From Datisca glomerata (taxonomy: Eukaryota > Streptophyta > Magnoliopsida > Cucurbitales > Datiscaceae), in the NCBI GenBank assembly GCA_003255025.1, contig QANY01013727.1:292179-356178 (forward strand): a stretch of DNA of 64,000 nt, in the 5' to 3' direction. The position numbers and the translations under genes are program-made. How positions within the stretch are numbered: position 1 is the first letter of the stretch; the number at the start of each line of letters is the position of its first letter. The notes under the pieces are model-generated. The model had not been told where the DNA came from. It saw only the letters and a program-made list of their open reading frames with translations, and ran no database searches. Below are positions 11,119-23,018 of this stretch, piece by piece.

Positions 11119-12560
11119 AGACTAAAGTAGGAGTGTACAATTTTGTATCCCCATGCTCTCTAAATAACCATTAAAGACTTACTGCTTTAAGTCTTCCTAA
11201 ACGGATCTACTAGGTTGTTGATAGTCGATATGTGTGTTAATTGACCATCTCCTCACTGAACTATCTCTCTAATGAGGTGGTACTTCCACTCTATATCTTG
11301 GATATTTTGTGGCATCTCGGTTTTTTCGAGTTTCCAACAGCCCCACTATTGTCGCAATAAAGTGTTATGAGTTTGTCAGCATCTGGAATGACTTGTAGAG
11401 TCTTTAGAAACTTTCTAAGATAGACAACCTCCTTTACAGCTTCACAAGCCGTCACATACTCACCTTTCATGGTAGAATCAGTAATGCAAGATTACTTGAT
11501 ACTTCTCCATACCACTCCTTCACCATTCATGATGAACATCGATCCTAAAGTGGACCTACTGAAATCCTTGTCTTCTTGGAAATCAGAGTCGGTATAGTCT
11601 ATCATATTTAGGTCAGTACCTTAATAAACACCAATCCTCATGTCTTCCTCTTCTTGAGGAGTCTTTGGAGCTTGTTCCTTGGAGAAGGTGACTTCATGTC
11701 TAAAGGGAAGATTTCCTTTCTAAGAGTTTATCATGCTGAAATGATCCATCACCTTATCAATATAAGATGTTTGAAACAGTATCAATTGTTAGTTTTTCTA
11801 ATCCTGAAAGATCTGAATACCTAGGAGAAAGATAGCTCTCCAAGATCCTTCATATCAAATTACTTTGCAAGCCAAACCTTTACTCAGACAATTTTCCTAC
11901 ATCATTCCCAATTAGTAGAATATTGTACACGTACAAAACTAGAAAAATCATCTTCCTTTTGTGTATCATCTTATACACATGGTTCATCGACTAACTGCTC
12001 AAAACTGAAGTTCTTTACAGTTTCATCGAATCTGATATTCCACAAATGAGACCTTGCTTAAGTCCATAAGTGGACTTTAGCAGTTCGTAAACCTTGTTCT
12101 CTTAGCCTTTCTCCATGAAAACGTCTGGTTGAGCCATGTAAGTGTGCTCTTCAATATTTTCATTCAGAAAAGCAGTCTTGACGTCCATCTGCCAGATTTT
12201 ATAATCGAGGGCAACAACAATGGACATGAGGATTCAAATGGATTTAACCATGGCCATGAGTGAGAAGGTATCCTCATAGTTAATACCTTCTTTTTGGGTG
12301 TTGCACTTTGCTACAAGCCTAGCTTTGAATGTCTATACATTCTCATCTTGACATCTCTTCTTTTTATAAATCCATTTACACCCTACAAGTTTTACCCCTT
12401 TTAGAGGATCTAGAAGCTTCCAGACTCTGTTCGAGTACATCAATTGTATCTTAACGTTCATGCCGTCCTCCCATAGGTTTTCTTCAAGACCAACCATAGC
12501 CTATGAGTAGGAAATAGGTTAATCATGATACTTATCTGAGACTGTTGTAAAGGCATCTCC
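11119..12560 (-). pseudogene. Copia reverse transcriptase-RNase H
   Basis: On the minus strand, RT motif A appears as DVKTAFLNENIEEHTYMAQP near 12120-12190. The catalytic box near 11905-11945 reads LVLYVYNILLIGN, so the YVDD Asp pair has become Tyr-Asn. RNase H ends near 11395-11460 with YVTACEAVKEVVYLRKFL. Several stops interrupt the region. It formerly copied element RNA into DNA in virus-like particles; this copy cannot. Confidence 0.85.
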
Positions 12561-13500
12561 ATAAGACATATATCTGTCAGGTTGTCTCACAATCCCCCCT
12601 CATTACGTCGAGGCTCTCTAGGCTCCAACTCCTACTGTGGTTTTTTCATTATTGAATTGGGAACAAGTCCTGATTGGGGAATCGATGTCCTCCCACTCAA
12701 TAATTTATCTAGCACAACTGTGGTTCTCGACTTCACACTTCTTATGTATTCCTATTCAAGAAATGAGCATTCGTGCTCACGAATTTTTTCTTATCAGTTT
12801 GACTATAAAAGACTCATCCTTTTGTTCCCTTAGGATACCCTATAAATAGGCAGAATTATGATCGATTGACCAACTTGCCTGCCTTCAATCTTAGTACGTG
12901 TGCCAGGCATCCCCATATCCTAAGGTGTTATGGATGACTTTCATCCACTTCATCATTCATATAGTGTGCTAGGCACCGTCTTTGAGAGAACTTGGTTCAG
13001 AATATATGTCGATATTTTCAAGGCATATCCTCAGAACGAATCTGGGATGGATGAATAACTCATTATAGATATAACCATATCCAATAGAGTTCGATTCCTT
13101 CTCTCTGACATATCATTCTGTTCTAAAGTGCCATGTGTTGTAAGGTGAGAAAGAATATATCTTTGCTTGAGAGAGTCTTGAACTCTCCTAGCAAGTATTC
13201 TCCACCACGATTGAATTGTAGTGTTTTGATTTGTTTCTCTAATAGCTTCTCAATCATAGTCTTGTACTCTTTGAACTTCTAAAAAATTTCAGACTTTTAG
13301 CTCATTAGATAAACATGTCCAAAACGTGAGTAGTCAGCTGTGAAGGTTACAAAATATTCATAACCCCATCTTGCTTGGATATTTTATGTCCCACATACAT
13401 CACTATGTACAAGTTCAAGGCATTTAGTGGCTCTCTCACCCTTCCCTAAAAATGGGTCTCTTGGTCATTTTACATTCTATGTAGGATTCACATATGGGTA
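12561..13500 (-). pseudogene. Copia integrase region
   Basis: Near 13310-13420 the minus strand reads LVHSDVCGT, then a stop, then ARWGYEYFVTFTADYSRF. This matches the H.D.CGP...GG..YF..F.DDYSR core of Copia integrase and includes the first catalytic Asp. Toward 12560 homology fades into broken C-terminal sequence. The plus-strand open frames at 12582-12849 are shadows. Confidence 0.75.
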
Positions 13501-13512
13501 GTGATCCCGCAC

Positions 13513-13791
13513 TTAAATTTTACAATGGGCCATCCTTTGCGAGTCTTTTAATTCTTTCAGGCTAATGTGATCAAAACGCAAGTGCCACAAGTAGATTAGA
13601 TCGATTGAGTCACACTTTAATCTTTTACTATCCCTTTGTAAATCAGTATTTACTTCAGTGTCACATATCATTATAACTTTTAATTTTACATAGAATAAGT
13701 TGTTTATTATACGTGCAGTAGTAATTAAGCATTCATTTTTAAAAATACCAATATCATTATCAATGAAATCTAAAAAAAAAAACTTACTCAA
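13513..13791 (-). pseudogene. Copia GAG-pre-integrase domain
   Basis: A 92-codon minus-strand frame contains LWHLRFDHISLKELKDSQRM, the LWH.R.GH.S signature that precedes integrase in Copia polyproteins. The Gly of the canonical RLGH is Asp here (RFDH). The upstream part, ending in secreted-looking hydrophobic residues, is the degenerate link to protease. Confidence 0.8.
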
Positions 13792-13949
13792 TTAAACTAA
13801 CTCTTTCAATGAGGTTTTTCCTAAAACCAGGATATAATAAACATCACATAATACCAAATAACTATTTTCAAATAACAATTTAATAGTTACAACTGATACT
13901 ACTGATACTCTACTACACTTCCCAATGGAAACTGAAGTCGCCCTCGTTA

Positions 13950-14035
13950 GGCCTTCTGCTTTCCTTGAACCCCTGCAGGGAATTTCAAATATGGTTAGTG
14001 GCTGTAGAGTCTACAATCCATGAAAAAGTAAAGTC
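13950..14035 (-). pseudogene. Copia protease active-site remnant
   Basis: The minus strand reads WIVDSTATNHI and then a stop. Copia proteases have W..DSGAT.H(I/M)C at this position. The catalytic DSG has become DST and the following Cys codon has become TGA. Both changes are inactivating. Confidence 0.75.
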
Positions 14036-14109
14036 ATCCATATAACAGGCTTTGGTAACAAGTAATGTACCTTTGGATTTCAACACTTTGAGATAATCGG
14101 GTCAGTTGA

Positions 14110-14152
14110 ATTTCCAATGACCAGCGACTCCACAATGATGACACTTGCCTTT
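14110..14152 (-). pseudogene. Copia Gag CCHC knuckle with terminal Cys replaced by a stop
   Basis: The minus strand reads CHHCGVAGHWKFN followed by TGA. The spacing C-x2-C-x4-H-x4 is intact, and the stop stands exactly where the last zinc-binding Cys is expected. Confidence 0.8.
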
Positions 14153-14217
14153 CGATTTGTCGACTTTCACAGGGCCTTTGCCTTTCGTAGCTTTCGAGTT
14201 TGCCTTCTTAGCTTTCT

Positions 14218-14825
14218 TTAGACATCTCTTGTGTTTCTTTGTTGCACCAGAGGTGGAAGGCTTATTTTCAGTAAATTTTCCTCTCCATTCTTCCTCTTTC
14301 CCTTCAGAAATAGGATATCAACAGCTTGCAACTCCTTCATAAGTTCCTGAAGAGAACACCTCAACTTATTCATTGAATAATTAAGTCTGAAGTTCTCAAA
14401 AGTGTCAGGCAGGCTCTCGAGGATCATATCACCTTATGCTTTCATCTGGCAGTTCATGAAGTTTCACACAGCAGCCTGTTTGGCTTGATGACCCTAATCT
14501 CTGAGATTTTTGGTGATGTTCAACATCATATCAACGACGGTCTCCATGTTCAGATGATGTTGTTGCAACATATTGCTAACTAATGCCAAGATGTAACACT
14601 TGGTGATCTCATCACAACGCAATCAAGCATATTATTCATCCTTTTCTTATTAGTCGATTCAGTAATAGGCTCAAGGGGATAAGGGGTGGTGAGCATAAAT
14701 TTGTTCTTTTCTATCGTCAGCACGATATCAATATTACATTTCCAATCCACAAATTTTCACCAATGAGTTTGTTTGAATTCAAGATCGTTGAGAGTGTGGA
14801 TAATGACCTGATTGTTAAAAAGAAT
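14218..14825 (-). pseudogene. Copia Gag (UBN2-like)
   Basis: At 14218-14427 the minus strand reads ESLPDTFENFRLNYSMNKLR followed by LQELMKELQAVD, the conserved C-terminal helix region of plant Copia Gag. Toward 14820 the N-terminal part resembles NNQ...LND..F..W..NI.IVL with stops. It formerly formed the capsid-like particle. Confidence 0.75.
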
Positions 14826-15183
14826 AAATAAAGTGGTGAAAATAAAACCTTAATCATTTAAGAAAGTATGATGCATGAAGCAAATACTTAAATATTTAAA
14901 ATCTGATAAAAATATATTTCCTCTATAATGTTACGATCGACAAAGATAGCTCGTCTTATCTAGGGACAACGTTCGAGCTACCTCCTATCGCATCGAGACT
15001 CTTCTTATTTGGTTAACGCTTCTCAAGATATCACTACATCTTGTTCAACCAATCACCATTGGTTTTGGTCACCTTAGCCCCATTAATTAGCTCCTATGAG
15101 AGATTCTAATGTGCTTTGGTCTAAGTGTTTAACCAACGCATCGACTTTAAAGATTGCTAAGTGTTTAACCAACGTACCGATCT
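14826..15183 (-). other. Copia leader, left half
   Basis: This is untranslated sequence between Gag and the pararetrovirus junction. It contains a diverged direct repeat, (g)ctaagtgtttaaccaacg, at about 15121 and 15159. I see no other gene or site. Confidence 0.5.
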
Positions 15184-15187
15184 ATTT

Positions 15188-15201
15188 TGGTATCAGAGCC
15201 A
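15188..15201 (+). promoter_or_regulatory. Pararetrovirus primer-binding site, left copy
   Basis: TGGTATCAGAGCCA is complementary to the 3' end of plant initiator tRNA-Met, which primes reverse transcription in Caulimoviridae. It lies at the extreme left of the viral copy. Confidence 0.85.
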
Positions 15202-15220
15202 AACTTGATAGGGTGTTTTA

Positions 15221-15652
15221 CTATTTAAATTAATATTTGCATAATAATTATTCTTCACCGCCTTTATGGAAAGTTCTTACTTTTATTGTTACTCAATTCC
15301 TTACCTGAATAATGTTTTTGTTTAATCTCACTCTTCGACCAAGTGGCTAGTTATTTTTATGTTTGATTATTTCTCTGTAATATTTGATTATCTAATTTGT
15401 AAATTTGACGTATCAGTTTCTTTTTGTTAGCTTCATGCACTTTAATAAGACCCCTTAGATACGTAAATCTTGAAGGTATGATAGTTGTAGAGGCAAAGAA
15501 GTGAAGATTCGACCTGGTAGGAGGTTGTAGAAGTCATAGCAGATTGACAATCAAAATGCAATATGGAATTTTTAATCATAAGATTAATTTTGTTATTTTG
15601 AGCAAAGAGTAAATTATTTAGAACTAATTCTTCTTATAGTAATAGGTCTACA
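15221..15652 (+). other. Pararetrovirus leader
   Basis: This AT-rich untranslated stretch lies between the primer-binding site and the first coding frame. I see no long hairpin or gene within it. Confidence 0.5.
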
Positions 15653-16525
15653 ATGAATACAATACTAGACATAATCAACGAAGAACACTTTGAAGATCTA
15701 ACAGATGATCAAGTAGATCATAGGATATGGAATATACTTAAAATCCCTAGTAAAGAAATTTATAAATCAACATGGACTGTTGCTTCTTTCAAGTCTCAGC
15801 ATCATGTCAAAACAATTGAAAAAATATATGCTCTTGGGAAAGAGCATGAAACTTGTCAATTATTTTCCCTCAATGCAATTAAACATCACGTTGAAGAATG
15901 ATATAATTTCCTTCATTTTGGTTTAGTCAAAATTGGAGTTAAACCACTCATAAGGAGATGACTAAATTCCTTTGTCTTCTTAGCTTTGCAAGATGCAAGA
16001 TTCAATAATTTTAATGATAGTATGTTAGGATTAATTGAATCCTCACTTTGTAATAGTCCAATCCATTTTGATTGTTTTCCAGATTTGTGTGTTAGCTTAG
16101 CAGACCCCCACATTCTAAAATCTCAAACTTTGAATATTAAAACTAGTGGTTACCAAATCGTTGAAGGTGCCCAACCCCTAGCTTTAATTTTTAAAATACA
16201 TTAGAAAGTCACTCAAAACAATATGAATTTCCAAGCCATCAATACGAGTCTCAAAAATTAAACTCTATTGATTCAATCTAGCCAAAGTAATGCCAATATT
16301 AGAGTTCCTAAAACCATTAGGTGGTCTGAAATAACTTTGCCTACAAATTGGCTTTTAACCAATGAAAGAAAACTCACTCCAATTCAACACCCAATTGAAG
16401 ATGTTGATTACATTCAGCGGTACATGGATAGTACTGTTAACATTAATTTCCAATCTTCTAGTTCCACTCCTCAAATTATGGAGTATAGCCAGTCTAGTAC
16501 CCTTAAGAATTCTTTTTCTGGATAA
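15653..16525 (+). pseudogene. Caulimovirid movement protein remnant (30K superfamily)
   Basis: One continuous frame, broken only by in-frame stops (15899, 15958, 16202 and 16259), encodes a movement-protein-like sequence. It shows VKIGVKPL, DARFNNFNDSMLGLIESSLC, FPDLCVSLADP and NIKTSGYQIVEGAQPLALIF, the conserved blocks of caulimovirid 30K proteins that widen plasmodesmata. The tail IRWSEITLPTNW is typical of the C-terminus in tree- and petunia-type members. No frameshift is seen, so decay is by point mutation. It cannot yield a full protein. Confidence 0.85.
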
Positions 16526-16696
16526 TCTGTTAATAATGATCAAGATCATAGGATTCAACAATTAGAACAAGAATTAAAAACATAAAAATTAAAAATTAAA
16601 ACTTAAAGGCATAGTCACAAATTCTCAAATTAGTCAGCCGATCTTGATAGTAAGTCTGAACAATCTGACAAAGCTGAAGCACTCACTGAATTGGAT

Positions 16697-18520
16697 TCAA
16701 GGAACATTACCTCCTGTTAATCCCCAACTTTTAGTTTTAAATTTAAGAATCTTGAACCAAGAATACAAACCATATTGAGAAGGTCTAACCCAACACAATA
16801 ATGACCCAGCCAATTTAGATAGACGTAATAGGTTCAGAGTTGCATATAATATGGATAAAAAAAAATCATATTTGCTAGATGAAAGGTGTTCATGCAAGAA
16901 TTCAAAATTGATATGTTTTTCCCTCATTATATCGATGACATATACAAAAAGAATATAAATGTGATTTTCAAATCTAAATGGGTCAAGGCAGACTCCAGTG
17001 TGGTGTCTGCTAGTCATCTACGTCTTGAAAAAATCAAAAGTAATCATAAAAATTCTTTAGTCACTGTTTCTCCTTTTAAAATTTCAAATGATGAATATCC
17101 TAATAAAAAAATCATTGAACAACTCAATTACACCAATCAAAGTTTAATAACAATAGAAAAATAATTAGATAAAATTGAAATTAAGGTTGATGATCTTCAT
17201 GAATCTCTAGAAAACCCCCATTTAATAAATCTTTTACAAAAAAGTCTTTGAATATAATTTCCCTCAATAAAAATATTAATAAAATACTTCAAGAATTGAA
17301 GAATAAATCTATTGAATCATCTTCTTCTATTAAGATATTAACCAAGTAGTTTAGAATTAGAAAATCATAGGTCAGAATCTACCTACAAATCATCAAGAAT
17401 TCAGGAATCTTCAAATTTTAATAATATTGAAGAAACATTTAAATTTGAAAAGGATGTGGCATAGAAGGCATATTCCTCCAGACATCCAAATTAATGAAAA
17501 TTATTTAGTTAATCAATTTTATGTTTCTGTAGAAAAATTATACTAATATAATATTGATGATTTTTCTGAAGATGAAGTCCTCAATAAATTACAGCACATG
17601 GCTATAGTGGCCAATAGTTATATTATCACACATAATTTACCTCATAATGAGGTAATCAAACTTTTAGTCATAGGATTCACAGGAATACGTCATTCCTGGT
17701 GGGAAAAGCATCTAAAAAAAGAATCCAAAAATGTTATCCTTTCAGCAATAAAGATTGATACTGAAGGAACCCCAATTATTGGAAGATCATGAAACAATGT
17801 CTGATGCAATATATACACTTCTTTACACAATAATTGAACATTTTATTGGAACACCAAATAGTGTTATTTCACATATCCATGATCAATTGACCAATCTTAG
17901 GTGTCCAATCCTAAGTCATTTTGATTGGTACAAAAATGCATTTTTATTCAGAATAATGACAAGGGATGATAGTAATCAACCATTTTGAAAAGAGAAATTT
18001 ATCAATGGCTTATCCAATTTGTTTGCCTATAAAATTAAGATAGTATTTAGTAATGGCCTAGGAAACATAGACTATAATAGTCTCACATACGGTACAATAA
18101 TTACTATAATTCAAAAGGAAGGTCTAAAAATGTACATAGACATGGAAATCAATAAACAAATTAAAAAAGAAAATAAAACTATCAAATATGAATTCAGCAA
18201 GTTATGCGATTAATATAGTTTACCCGCGATTGCTCCTTCCCAAACGAATAAGAAAAATTATCATTTAAACCCTAGAAGGACATACAAGCCTTATAAGAAA
18301 AAATACCACAAAAATAAGGATTGACAAATACTTTCAAAAAATAAAAATTATTCTAGAAAAAAATCCAATAAAAAATTTATTGATAAAAGTAAAATTAAGT
18401 GTTTTAAATGTGGTCGGAATGGCCATTTTTTCAACACTGATCAAGTCAAAAATAAATTTAATCAATTAAAAATTTTGATTAAGATAAACATGAATCGTTT
18501 AAAATCATAGAATCAATAGG
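16697..18520 (+). pseudogene. Caulimovirid coat-protein region remnant
   Basis: Broken plus-strand frames at 16886-17164, 17460-17792, 17755-17988 and 18019-18213 follow the movement protein. They include a Lys/Asn-rich coiled stretch, a HNLPHNEVIKLLVIGFTG segment followed by a WW pair that resembles the capsid core, and a basic tail leading to a CCHC knuckle at 18400-18441. Stops and at least one frameshift occur. The minus-strand frames here are shadows. Confidence 0.65.
18400..18441 (+). pseudogene. Viral CCHC knuckle lacking the last Cys
   Basis: CFKCGRNGHFFNT is followed by Asp (GAT, 18439-18441) where the fourth zinc ligand, Cys, is expected in C-x2-C-x4-H-x4-C. Such knuckles mark caulimovirid coat proteins and bind the pregenomic RNA. 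Confidence 0.75.
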
Positions 18521-19059
18521 ATACTATGAGAGTAGCAATGAATCCTCTAGTTCTAACTCCTCAAGTTCTGACAATGATTTTTTTAACATCTCTATGGGGT
18601 GTAGGGATAGTTGTTGTCAAAAAACTATTATTTTAAATAAAAATGAAAAACAAGAAAATTTATTGTTTGATCTAGTTAGCAAAATTAAGAATCTTGAATT
18701 AAAACAAGAATACATTACTTAGAAAGGTAATTCTAAAGAAAGAAAATTCTAAGTCCAATAATAACAATACTGCAAGCATTTCACAAAGGTTTGAAAAAAT
18801 CAACAAAAATTAACGAAAGAAAAAAGAAGTTACTTTACAGGAACTTCAGAAAGAAATTAAAAATATTAAAATTGAAATTACAAGAATGAAAAAATTATAA
18901 CACATAAATAATAAAAGAATAAATCCTTTTAAAAATAGAAAATTCAATTAAGAATCATGAATCTAGTGAGTTAGGAGAACCTAGTAAATTTCTAATTTTT
19001 GATAATGAGGTTAAAGAACCTATTGTCAATAATCAAGATAAGTATCACTTCATTCAAAT

Positions 19060-19530
19060 CCTTAATCACATCAAAATAAAAAAATATCACATAATTGTTA
19101 GAATAATAATTCAAGATTTTGATTTCACTTCAATGGCCCTGATTGATTCATGAGTTGATTTAAATTGTATGCAGGAAAGGCTAATTCCTACCAAGTACTT
19201 CCGAAAGACAAGAGAACCTTTGTCATTTGCCAATGGTACTCGGATGCATATCAATTATGAAATCCCCATAGTTCATATTTGCCAAAATAATGTATGTTTT
19301 AAAATATCTTTTATCTTAGTAAAAAATATGACTGCTAAAATCATTTTAAGTTTATCATTCATTTTTTTGTTGTATCCTTTTACAATAGAGCATGATGAAA
19401 TAATTACTTATCTCATGGATAAACATCTTATATTCAAATTTCATTCTTTTTCTAACAATGAGATATTGAAAACTCTAAAACAAAATACTCTTTTCAAATC
19501 CATAAATTTAATTTCTTGTAAAGAAAGATA
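19060..19530 (+). pseudogene. Caulimovirid aspartic protease remnant
   Basis: The active-site region at 19142-19160 reads LIDS, then a stop (19151-19153), then VDLNCM. The stop occupies the position of the catalytic-loop Gly. Downstream, PLSFANGTRMHINYEIPIVH and a hydrophobic FILVKNM..KIILSLSF strand match the retropepsin fold of these polyproteins. The frame then shifts before the reverse transcriptase. Confidence 0.75.
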
Positions 19531-19689
19531 ATTGTGTTTTCTACAACATGAATTAAGATTCAAAAGAATTGAAGAACAACTTCAAAATCTTGTTCTTCGA
19601 AAACAATTAAAATATTTGAACAAAAAATTTATAAAGAATTATGTTCTGACATTCTCAATTCTTTCTGGCACAAAAAGCACCATTTTGTT

Positions 19690-20490
19690 AGTTTGTCTTA
19701 TATTAAGGGATTCAATGAAAGGAATATCCCTACCAAGGCACGACCAATTCAAATGAATTCTAAATGTTTGAGTTCTGTAAGAAAAAAATTGCAGATTTTC
19801 TCAATAAAAATATTATTAGAAGGAGCAAGTCTCATTGGTCTTGCTCGGCTTTTTATGTTCAAAAGGCTAGTGAAATTGAACGAGGAGTTCCTCGATTAGT
19901 TATTAATTACAAACCCCTTAATAATATTTTAGAATGGATAATATATCCAATACCTAACAAAAGAGACTTAATCAATAGACTTGAGGATGATGTCGTATTC
20001 TTTACGTTTGACATGAAGTCTGGATTCTGCCAAATCTAGATAAATGAGAATGATAAATATAAAACAGCATTGGTAACTCCATTTGACCATTACGAGTGGA
20101 ATGTAATGCCGTTTGATCTTAAAAATGCTCTTAGTGAATTCTAAATTATAATGAATGAAATCTTTAATAAATTTAATGATTTCTCGATTTTTTACATTGA
20201 TTATGTTCTCATTGTTTCTAGATCAATAGAACAATATTGGAAACATTTTGAATTGTTTGCTAGGATAATAAATCAAAATGGTTTAGTTATCTCTGCAAGT
20301 AAAATTAGACTATTTCAATCCAAGATTAGATTCCTAGGACTTGAAATACATCGCTCCATAATTAAACCAATCGACCGAGTAATACAATTTGTTGACAAAT
20401 TTTCTGATGAAATCCTAGACAAAACCCAATTACAAAGATTTCTAGAATCTTTAAATTACATAGCTGATTTTTTAATAAAATAAGAATTGA
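19690..20490 (+). pseudogene. Caulimovirid reverse transcriptase remnant
   Basis: At 19764-20039 the frame has SHWSCSAFYVQKASEIERGV, then PRLVINYKPLNNIL and YPIPNKRDLINRL, the strongly conserved RT fingers and motif A region of Caulimoviridae. At 20151-20483, in the same frame, motif C reads FYIDYVLIVS: the second catalytic Asp of YIDD is Tyr (20202-20204). It continues with IRFLGLEIHRSIIKPIDR and KTQLQRFLESLNYIADF. A stop at 20038-20040 separates the halves. Confidence 0.92.
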
Positions 20491-20534
20491 TTGCAAGCCT
20501 CTCTTTGAAAGGCTTAAGAAAAATCTCCCTCTTT

Positions 20535-20970
20535 GGACTTCCTTGTCTTGGCATTCCCTCTAATAATTCTTTTAAAATTATCCAGACTGATGCCTCTGAA
20601 ATTGGATACGGAGGTATTTTGTTACAAAAAATTTCTCCAGACTCTCCATAACAAATTGTTAAATTCACATCTGGAGTCTGGACGCGATCACAATTAAATT
20701 ACAATACAATAAAAAAGAAAATCTTATATGTTGTATTATGTATACAAAAATTTCAAGATGACTTATTAAATCAAAAACTTCTTTTGAAAATTGACTGTAA
20801 ATTTGCAAAGCATGTTTTGGAAAAGTATGTTAAAAATATTGCTTCCAAACAGATTTTTGGTCGATGACAGTCTATTCTTAGTATTTTTTATTTTGATATT
20901 AAATTCATTGAAGGTATTAATAATTCAATTTCTGACTTCTTAACTCGTGAAGTTTTGCAGGATCGACAAT
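20535..20970 (+). pseudogene. Caulimovirid RNase H remnant
   Basis: The sequence reads KIIQTDASEIGYGGILLQK, FTSGVWTRSQLNYNTIKKKI and FIEGINNSISDFLTRE with intervening stops. TDAS holds the first catalytic Asp and NYNTIKKKI is the N.Y.T..KE-like helix, with the catalytic Glu position apparently Lys. The domain would degrade pregenomic RNA after copying. Confidence 0.8.
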
Positions 20971-20999
20971 ATGGGGTCTAGGTCCCAGACATCAAAGAA

Positions 21000-22410
21000 A
21001 TTAATCAAAGGAGAGTCTTCGACTCCACAATTGGCCCTTAAGGCCTAAATCAAATAGAAGTGTTCTACTCCTAATCAAGTCCAATCAGCAATACTTGGGT
21101 CCATCAGACCCAATTACCAATTAATTTTGGTCAACCAATTTGACCTAAACACTGAATCCTTTGATGCCCAATCACTTGATCTACCAATTTCAAATTACAG
21201 AAAATCATCCTTTTATTTTTGAAAAATGCCCAGTAAAAATCTTTTTCAATTGAGCCTCAATTTTCTCACTTGAAAGATCTTGTCCAAATTGCCAAAGCCC
21301 ATTTCATTCCTGAATTCCATTATGTCCCTGGACACAATAACAAAAATCTCAACTTTTACAGAGACATTCTCTTAGAAACAAAATTCATAAATATTAACCC
21401 AATTAAAACTTCTGAAAGAAAGATCCTCTATCATTCCTTCTACATTCTTAGAATCATAACAATGGAGGATTGAAAAGACCATCCTTCAGCTTTCAAAATA
21501 CTTTCAAATAAAAAGCAATACAATTATGCTGACTATGTTGATGCTTGACATATGATTTTCATGCACCAAAATAGTGATTTTTCCCACTCATGGTTTTTTA
21601 AATTTTGATAAAAATTTCAAAGCTAGTTTTTCCAATTGGTTCTTAAGATGGTAGTACATTTGTGATCCTGTCTTAGAATTTTTTTCAATTGATTTACAAT
21701 ACTATTTTTATTTATTTTTAAAGGTCTACAAGTTTCACCAATTGAGGTCTCCATTCCCCAAATACTTTACTTTTCAAACAAATAAAAAATACCTTGGATT
21801 TCCAAGTGGTAATACTCAATTGAGGATGAAATTCTCATAAGACAGTATAATGTTAAATGTTGGGGTAAATTTACTACTCAGAAAATAATTGCCTCCATCA
21901 ACCACAAATTTGCAAATGTCCATCCTAGCCTAAAATTGACAAACCTTTTTACTCAGGCTCCATTAAAAATTAATGAGTCCATTAACCCAAATCTAAAAAC
22001 TAAACCATCCAACCCAAATCAATGAAAAGAATCCAAACCCTCTTCAAAGGCAAAATCAAATGTCACAAAGCCTGAATCCAAATTGAAATCAAAATTAATC
22101 CAAAAAATACTTCTCTTTTTGGAAGACAATAATAATTTGACTTTGAACCATCAGTAGAGTCAAATCACCCAATTAAACAAAAAATCCAAAAAATCCAAAA
22201 AATCCAAAAAATCCAAAAAATCCAAAAAATCCAAAAAATCCAAAAAATCCAATCATCCATATAGGCTACCTCTTAGTAATTGGAGGACCAAAGTAACCAA
22301 AATGGTCAAATTTTACCTAAATGGACTTATAATCTGTTTCAAGATTCCCGAGACCCATTTAATAATATCAATCTCAGCAATAATGAATAAGTTCATATCA
22401 ATCAGCGAAT
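21000..22410 (+). pseudogene. Caulimovirid polyprotein C-terminal region
   Basis: Downstream of RNase H an open but broken frame continues. A FIPEFHYVPGHNNKNLNFY-like stretch lies at 21270-21473, and a VKCWGKFTTQKIIASINHKF segment lies near 21860. The latter resembles the KWW.KF motif found after RNase H in some caulimovirids. It is followed by a Lys/Ser-rich part that contains a minisatellite, and the frame ends near 22409. Function is unknown. Confidence 0.5.
22179..22251 (+). repeat. 9 bp minisatellite (about 8 units) in the viral C-terminal frame
   Basis: The unit tccaaaaaa repeats every 9 bp from 22185 to 22251 with no visible variation. Being a multiple of three it keeps the frame and reads as a Lys-Ser-Lys repeat in the frame that stays open to 22409. 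Confidence 0.85.
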
Positions 22411-22848
22411 GACTAGAAGAATTTATCCTTGACAAAATGTCAATGTTGAAATAATCAAGAAACCAAAAATCAAGAAATAATGCAATGGTCATAATGATCT
22501 TCAAGACAAGCAATAATGACTTCTCCACAATCAATAAATCAAAGTACAAGAATCTAAGATAACAATTATCAATGAATCAAATATACAACAATAGTCACAA
22601 TGACTTTTCAACGACAGTAATCATGACAGTGCAACTATGAAGACATGAAGACCAATATAATAATTATCGAGGAATCTTTGTAATTTATCTCTCTCTGTAA
22701 TTATTGTACTAGTTGTCAAATAATTAGGCAACTATTTATACTTTTTACTATTCTTAGTCAAAAATAGAAATGTAAAATGTTTTTACTTTCATATAATAGA
22801 ATAATACATGTAAGTAATGGGTTTTCAATGAACCCCACTTTCCTTGCC

Positions 22849-22856
22849 TATAAATA
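22849..22856 (+). promoter_or_regulatory. Pararetrovirus TATA box
   Basis: TATAAATA lies downstream of the coding region and about 300 bp before the second PBS, as expected for the promoter of the genome-length caulimovirid transcript. Confidence 0.7.
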
Positions 22857-22979
22857 GGCAGTCATCTCCCATTTGTTTCTTAGAACTTGTTTTCAAATCT
22901 TAACGATTTTAAGAGAAAAACTTGTTTTGAAACAAAACACTTTCTTCCTCCTCTTTTGTAATATTCTTCTTCTTTTTCT

Positions 22980-23018
22980 TCAACATTAAATAGTGAGCGG
23001 GAGCACTATTTAATCGTT
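22980..23018 (+). repeat. Stem-loop in the viral transcript leader
   Basis: The arms ATTAAATAGTG and CACTATTTAAT are perfect complements around an 8-nt loop. The stem extends by TCAAC/GTTGA across a single bulged base. It lies about 130 nt downstream of the TATA box, in the transcribed leader. Confidence 0.8.
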
